From: JBEIFW01 sp040382215
Lineage (GTDB): Bacteria > Actinomycetota > Acidimicrobiia > Acidimicrobiales > Ilumatobacteraceae
Direction: 5' to 3'
DNA length: 8,926 nucleotides
Assembly: GCA_040382215.1 (NCBI GenBank)
Contig: JBEIFW010000147.1
Span: 1 to 8,926, forward strand
A model generated the notes under the pieces. That model was given only the letters and a program-made list of their open reading frames with translations. It made no database searches and was not told the DNA's origin. Made by a program: the position numbers and the translations under genes. Positions 5,522-8,926 of this stretch are shown here, piece by piece; the first letter of the stretch is position 1, and each line of letters starts with the position of its first letter.

Positions 5522-6307
5522 CTAGCCGCAGGTGGCGGCGGTGGCAGCGAGCACGGCCCGAGCCCGTTCCACGGGATCGGGCCACCGTTCCCGTACCGGT
5601 CGGGACCGGATCTCGGCCGACACGGGCACCCCGGCGGGCAGCGCGGCGAGCAGGTCGGCGGTGGGTGCCACTCCCTCACCGGGCAGCAGCCGGCCGTGCA
5701 GCGCCTCTTCGAGCAGGCCGGCCACGCCGTCGGGCACGGTGGCGGAGATCCCGCACACCTGCGCGTAGGGGAACCACGCCGGCGGCAGACCGACCAGATC
5801 GCCCGGCACAGCCCCGGAGCGAGCCAGGTGCAACTCGTCGACAAGGACTCCTGCGGCAGGATGATCGACCGCCCCGACAATCGCAGCCGCCTCGGCGAGG
5901 GTCCGCACGGCGAGGATCGGCAGGAACTCCAGGCAGATCCGCACGCCGGTGCCGGTCACCTGCTCGCACAGGGCCGCCAGCGCAGTCCCGACCCGCCCGG
6001 CGTCGGGATCTCGGCTCGCCACCAGCACGTGCCGGGCCCCGAGCTCCACCGCCGCCGCCACCAGCCGGCGAGCCTCGTCGGTGGGCACCACGGTGCCCGG
6101 CGCAAGCATCACCGGTTCGACGTCGAGCGCCACCAGCCCGGAGGCCTCAAGGCGCGCCCGCACGGCTCGGGTAGTCGCCGCCGTCCACGTCGCCGGGTCG
6201 AACCAGATCCCGACGGCCGGCCACCCGGCGGCCGCCGCAACGTCGACGGCGTCGGCCGGGGCCACCTCGAGCACGGTGCCGGCTGCCAGGGAGAGGAGTC
6301 TGCTCAC
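5522..6307 (-). CDS. Sugar phosphate isomerase/epimerase-like TIM-barrel protein
   Basis: 261 aa from GTG 6307. The barrel pattern and candidate metal ligands of the xylose-isomerase-like family are visible: E127 in LEFLP, D157 and H160 in VDELHLARSG, and E232 near the end in SAEIRS, plus the loop LLPGEGVAPTADLL (207-220) typical of these proteins. The position near Q183 where members often have Asp (QxxD-like) reads QVCG here. Such enzymes isomerise or epimerise sugars and related polyols using a divalent metal, but the family is broad and the substrate cannot be named. There is no signal peptide. The frame is open further upstream to 6493, but GTG 6307 is preferred because its GTGA overlaps the stop of the zinc-ribbon gene by 4 nt and the barrel begins directly after it. 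It is the last protein gene of the minus-strand operon. Confidence 0.78.
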   Translation of the reverse strand: MSRLLSLAAGTVLEVAPADAVDVAAAAGWPAVGIWFDPATWTAATTRAVRARLEASGLVALDVEPVMLAPGTVVPTDEARRLVAAAVELGARHVLVASRDPDAGRVGTALAALCEQVTGTGVRICLEFLPILAVRTLAEAAAIVGAVDHPAAGVLVDELHLARSGAVPGDLVGLPPAWFPYAQVCGISATVPDGVAGLLEEALHGRLLPGEGVAPTADLLAALPAGVPVSAEIRSRPVRERWPDPVERARAVLAATAATCG

Positions 6308-6555
6308 AGCACCAACCAATACACGATCCGCCACACCAGGTAGGCGGCGGCGAGGACCATCAGGAGCTTGAAGTGCCAGGGCGCCTTGGCGTCGTCGCCG
6401 GCGAGTTCGTGCAGGTCGAGGTTCTTCGCGTCGTAGCGCTTCGGGTCCTGCACCCGGTCCGAGGTGTCGAGCGCCGCACCGCAGTCGGGGCACCGCCCGC
6501 CGTCTCCGGCGGAGGTCGGCGTCCAGTACTTGGAACAGGGATCACACCAGGGCAT
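6304..6555 (-). CDS. Small zinc-ribbon protein with a C-terminal membrane helix
   Basis: 83 aa, family not recognised by name. The N-terminus has paired cysteines C4xxC7 and C22xxC25 in a short zinc-ribbon arrangement (WCDPCSKYWTP, RCPDCG). A charged middle section follows (residues 33-58). Residues 64-83 form one hydrophobic helix ending at the C-terminus, which suggests a tail-anchored membrane protein with the ribbon in the cytoplasm. ATG 6555 starts 12 nt after the carboxyltransferase stop, and its TGA overlaps the next gene as GTGA, so it is co-transcribed and probably translationally coupled. No strong Shine-Dalgarno is seen. The role is unknown. A link with the acyl-CoA carboxylase is suggested only by position. 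Confidence 0.8.
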   Translation of the reverse strand: MPWCDPCSKYWTPTSAGDGGRCPDCGAALDTSDRVQDPKRYDAKNLDLHELAGDDAKAPWHFKLLMVLAAAYLVWRIVYWLVL

Positions 6556-6567
6556 GCGGGTGATGGT

Positions 6568-8085
6568 CTACACCGGAGGCACGCCGTGGCGCTTGGCAAC
6601 GGCCTCCCGGTCGACGGGATCGGCCGCAGCGAACCGGGCGATCAGCTCTGCCCGGAGCCCTTCGAACGGCACGATGGCGTCGATCACCAGCTCCGACGCC
6701 AGCCGCAGCAGGTCGACGTCGGCTTCGTATTCGGCCCGTCGCTGCGCGACGAACGCCGCCCGCTCGGCCGGGTCCTCGATGCCGGCGATCCGGTTGGCGA
6801 ACACGGCGTTCACCGCCGGTTCGGGCCCCATCACAGCGATCTTCGCCGTCGGCAGCGCCAGCGTCGCGATCGGGTCGAACCCCGGTCCCGACATGGCGTA
6901 CAGCCCGGCGCCGTAGGCCTTGCGCACGACAACGCAGATCTTCGGCACGGTCGCCTCCGTGACGGCCGTGATCATCTTGGCCCCGTGGCGGATGATGCCC
7001 TGCCGCTCGACCTCGGTGCCGATCATGAACCCGGGGACGTCGGCGAGGAACACCAACGGCACGTTGAACGCATCGCACAACCAGATGAACCGGGCCGCCT
7101 TGTCGGCCGAGTCGACGAACAGCACGCCACCCTTCATGGCCGGGTTGTTGGCGACGATGCCCACGACGTTGCCGTCGAGACGGGCGAAGCCCACGACGAG
7201 CTCGGGCGCAAACCGAGGCTTGATCTCGAACAGCGAGCCGTCGTCGACGATCGCGTCGATCACCCGGTGCATGTCGTACCCGGCGGCCTCTACGTCGGGG
7301 AGCAACGAGCGGGTGAGCGGGTAGGCCGGCGGTTCGGGGGCGGTCACCGGCGGGGTGTCGCGCCACCGGGTCGGCAGATAGGAGAAGAACGCCTTGGCCT
7401 GCTCGATCGCGTCGGTGTCGTCGGCGGCGAGGTTGTCACCGCATCCCGACACCGAGGTGTGCATCCGGGCGCCGCCCATCTCTTCGAGCGTCACCCGCTC
7501 TCCGATCACCTCCTCGGCCATGCGCGGCGAGCCCAGATACATCGACGCGTTGCCGTCGACCATGATCACGATGTCGCAGAAGCTCGGAATGTATGCGCCG
7601 CCCGCGGCCGACGGCCCGAACAGGCAGCAGATCTGGGGCACCTTGCCCGACAGGCGCACCTGGTTGGCGAAGATCCGCCCGGCACCGCGCCGGCCGGGGA
7701 ACAACTCGACCTGGTCGGTGATGCGGGCGCCGGCGGAGTCGACGAGCCAGAACACCGGCAGTTCGTGGCGCAGTGCGTACTCGGTGAGCCGGATGATCTT
7801 CTCGACCGTGCGCGCCCCCCACGACCCCGCCTTCACGGTCGGGTCGTTGGCCATCACGCACACCGGCCGGCCGTCCACCCGGCCGACCCCGGTGACCACG
7901 CCGTCGGCCGGCAGGTCCGTCGCAGCGGCGTTCGCGAGCAAGCCGTCCTCGACGAACGAGCCCGGGTCGAGCAGCAGGTCGAGTCGGTCCCGCACGAACA
8001 GCTTGCGCTGCCGGGCCAGCTTGTCGGCCTCCTTGTGGAGGTTGCCGCGCCGGACGCGCGTGACCAGGCCGTCGAGGTCGTCCAT
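6568..8085 (-). CDS. Acyl-CoA carboxylase, carboxyltransferase (beta) subunit
   Basis: 505 aa, the usual length for PccB/AccD-type subunits. These transfer a carboxyl group from carboxybiotin to an acyl-CoA such as acetyl-, propionyl- or methylcrotonyl-CoA. Both halves of the crotonase-like fold are present: GSWGA at 88-92, DSAGAR at 116-121 and the oxyanion loop SAAGGAY at 159-165, then DSADKAARF at 325-333, LADVPGF at 347-353, GIIRHGAK at 363-370 and RKAYGAG at 388-394. The region after it reads AMSGPGFDP and VMGPEPAVNAVFANRI, intact. I cannot assign the acyl substrate. No biotin carboxylase or carrier protein is in the window. ATG 8085 is preferred over TTG 8130, because the extra 15 residues look unconserved. 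A TAGAAC box 8 nt before the ATG could give a nearly leaderless message. First gene of the operon. Confidence 0.93.
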   Translation of the reverse strand: MDDLDGLVTRVRRGNLHKEADKLARQRKLFVRDRLDLLLDPGSFVEDGLLANAAATDLPADGVVTGVGRVDGRPVCVMANDPTVKAGSWGARTVEKIIRLTEYALRHELPVFWLVDSAGARITDQVELFPGRRGAGRIFANQVRLSGKVPQICCLFGPSAAGGAYIPSFCDIVIMVDGNASMYLGSPRMAEEVIGERVTLEEMGGARMHTSVSGCGDNLAADDTDAIEQAKAFFSYLPTRWRDTPPVTAPEPPAYPLTRSLLPDVEAAGYDMHRVIDAIVDDGSLFEIKPRFAPELVVGFARLDGNVVGIVANNPAMKGGVLFVDSADKAARFIWLCDAFNVPLVFLADVPGFMIGTEVERQGIIRHGAKMITAVTEATVPKICVVVRKAYGAGLYAMSGPGFDPIATLALPTAKIAVMGPEPAVNAVFANRIAGIEDPAERAAFVAQRRAEYEADVDLLRLASELVIDAIVPFEGLRAELIARFAAADPVDREAVAKRHGVPPV

Positions 8086-8171
8086 CGCCGCCGGTTCTAG
8101 CCGCTGGGACCCATCGGCGACATCCCGCAACGCAGTGCAGCCGTGCTCTTGGCCGGATCAAGAAGACGTTC

Positions 8172-8185
8172 CCGATAGGTATCGG
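8172..8185. promoter_or_regulatory. 14-bp palindrome in the divergent intergenic region
   Basis: CCGATA and TATCGG around a GG spacer form a perfect 6-bp inverted repeat. It lies 38 nt before the secreted-protein ATG and 87 nt from the carboxyltransferase ATG. It contains TAGGTA (8176-8181), a possible -10 for the plus-strand gene, with no good -35 at normal spacing. It could be an operator covering that promoter. Confidence 0.35.
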
Positions 8186-8222
8186 CGCTCGACACCGCGA
8201 CGCCCACGTCGACAGGACCGGC

Positions 8223-8885
8223 ATGACGCAGGACAACACGACACGAGCCAGGTCCAACCGGTGGTATCGACGTATCGGCATCGGGGTGGCTGCCACCACG
8301 CTGTTGAGCGCCGGCGCGGCGACCGCGAGCGCGTGGGGTCCGATGGAACCGTGCAAGGTCCGTTCGACGACCAAGGCCTTCGCGAGGTTCGGCGACAACG
8401 CCGACTACATGACCGACATGAACAGCCGGTTCGAAGAAGGCGCCACCCACTGGAAGTTCACCGGCGCCGCGTCGATCGTCGCCGACAACGAGCCCTGGAA
8501 GGTCAGCGGCACCACCCACACCAAGGCCCTGCGGCTCGCACCGGGCGCAACCGCCGAATCACGAACCATGTGCCTCACCGCCGGAGAGGAGAAGCTCCGC
8601 TTCTTCGTGAAGCCGGAATCGGCGAACCCCGATCCGCTCGTGCTCGAGTTCATCGGCCGCGACCCGAAGACCGGCTACGTCGGTCGGATGACGTTCACGG
8701 TCAACCCAGCGACCCTGACCCCCAAGATGAACGGCTGGTCCCCCACCCCGGTGATCTGGGTGCCCGACGCGCTGAACGCCAAGATCCGGGGGCTGCCGCA
8801 CATCGAGGGCACCCTCGTCATCAAGGCCGTCAAGACCGCCTGGCGGGTCGACGCCATCCATCTCGATCCCTTCCGGCCCCGGTAG
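8223..8885 (+). CDS. Secreted protein of unknown function, beta-sandwich-like actinobacterial family
   Basis: 220 aa. A Sec-type signal peptide is clear: basic residues to R17, hydrophobic IGIGVAATTLLSAGAA, and an ASA-W cleavage site after residue 37. The mature part has two cysteines (C44, C117) that could form a disulphide. It also has a pattern I associate with unnamed actinobacterial exported proteins: an opening PC, FGDNADY at 56-62, FEEGATHW at 70-77, a NEPWKVSG stretch at 89-96, then the LRLAPGATAESRTMC region (103-117). The layout recalls a jelly-roll or carbohydrate-binding-module fold, but I cannot name a ligand. ATG 8223 has an AGGA ribosome binding site (8214-8217) 5 nt upstream, which supports it and contrasts with the leaderless genes. 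It is transcribed divergently from the carboxyltransferase operon. Confidence 0.8.
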   Translation: MTQDNTTRARSNRWYRRIGIGVAATTLLSAGAATASAWGPMEPCKVRSTTKAFARFGDNADYMTDMNSRFEEGATHWKFTGAASIVADNEPWKVSGTTHTKALRLAPGATAESRTMCLTAGEEKLRFFVKPESANPDPLVLEFIGRDPKTGYVGRMTFTVNPATLTPKMNGWSPTPVIWVPDALNAKIRGLPHIEGTLVIKAVKTAWRVDAIHLDPFRPR

Positions 8886-8904
8886 GCCCGCACCGGTAGC
8901 GTGG

Positions 8905-8923
8905 GGGCGCGGGCAGCGCGCCC
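8905..8923 (+). terminator. GC-rich hairpin at the window end
   Basis: GGGCGCG (8905-8911) and CGCGCCC (8917-8923) form a perfect 7-bp stem with a 5-nt loop GGCAG, starting 19 nt after the stop of the secreted-protein gene. The window ends 3 nt later, so any T-run cannot be seen. A TAGCGT hexamer at 8897-8902 could instead be a -10 box for a gene beyond the edge. Confidence 0.4.
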
Positions 8924-8926
8924 GCC

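Noticed and set aside
5302..6174. A 290-codon plus-strand frame across the tRNA and the isomerase-like gene
   Set aside because: It runs through the tRNA complement and gives an Arg/Pro-rich product without motifs, antisense to a real gene.
6308..6493. Longer N-terminus of the isomerase-like protein starting at 6493
   Set aside because: The extra 62 residues are Arg/Pro-rich and antisense-free only because they overlap the zinc-ribbon gene in another frame. GTG 6307 with GTGA overlap is better.
6568..8085. Naming the gene pccB or accD with a defined substrate
   Set aside because: Substrate-determining positions could not be compared without an alignment, and no partner alpha subunit is in the window.
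6373..8100. A 575-codon open frame on the plus strand opposite the carboxyltransferase
   Set aside because: It is the complementary shadow of a strongly conserved gene. Its His/Arg/Gly/Asp-rich translation shows no domain.
8086..8130. Upstream TTG start for the carboxyltransferase
   Set aside because: It would add 15 residues before MDDLDGLV with no family match and no visible ribosome binding site. ATG 8085 gives the usual length.
1..8926. CRISPR array, insertion sequence, integrase or eCIS structural gene cluster
   Set aside because: No regularly spaced repeats, no transposase or integrase motifs and no tube, sheath or baseplate proteins were seen on either strand.

Overview
The window is GC-rich (roughly 70% by eye) and almost entirely coding. 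Codon use strongly favours third-position G or C. Three start codons sit exactly 6 nt after a TAnnnT hexamer, the pattern of leaderless actinobacterial transcripts. Together with a carboxyltransferase, an actinobacterial type of secreted protein and a BVMO-hydrolase fusion, this points to an actinomycete. The class Acidimicrobiia (Ilumatobacter-like) is my best guess, by inference and without any search.

Left half, plus strand. Positions 3-1322 hold the 3' part of a Baeyer-Villiger-type flavin monooxygenase fused to an HSL-type alpha/beta hydrolase, so ketone-to-ester oxidation and ester cleavage may sit in one polypeptide. A 277-nt gap follows, with a terminator-like hairpin and two nearly identical long palindromes whose centres are 74 bp apart. 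Next comes a possible leaderless 22-codon ORF (1600-1668) whose stop overlaps, as GTGA, the likely start of a cytoplasmic GH84 beta-N-acetylglucosaminidase (1665-2894). A dienelactone-hydrolase-like protein follows (2935-3924), with a leaderless promoter and a hairpin after it.

The most unusual gene is 4028-5353. Its 441-aa product starts with the leader seen on proteins linked to extracellular contractile injection systems (LQRSAGNRAVQRLL, then CxCGGxCxxC). It continues with eight tandem LPx tripeptides, an unrecognised central domain and a C-terminal bacterial SH3 domain. It has no signal peptide, and no injection-machine genes lie in the window. It converges on a tRNA-Pro(GGG) gene on the minus strand (5392-5469).

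Right half, minus strand. A compact operon reads right to left: an acyl-CoA carboxylase carboxyltransferase subunit (8085-6568), an 83-aa zinc-ribbon protein with a C-terminal membrane helix (6555-6304) and a sugar-phosphate-isomerase/epimerase-like TIM barrel (6307-5522). The genes are 12 nt apart and then overlap by 4 nt. tRNA-Pro follows with its own -10 box. Divergent from the operon, 8223-8885 (+) encodes a secreted, probably beta-sandwich protein of unknown role. A GC-rich hairpin ends the window.

The two halves look like separate metabolic neighbourhoods. I see no CRISPR array, insertion sequence, integrase or rRNA.
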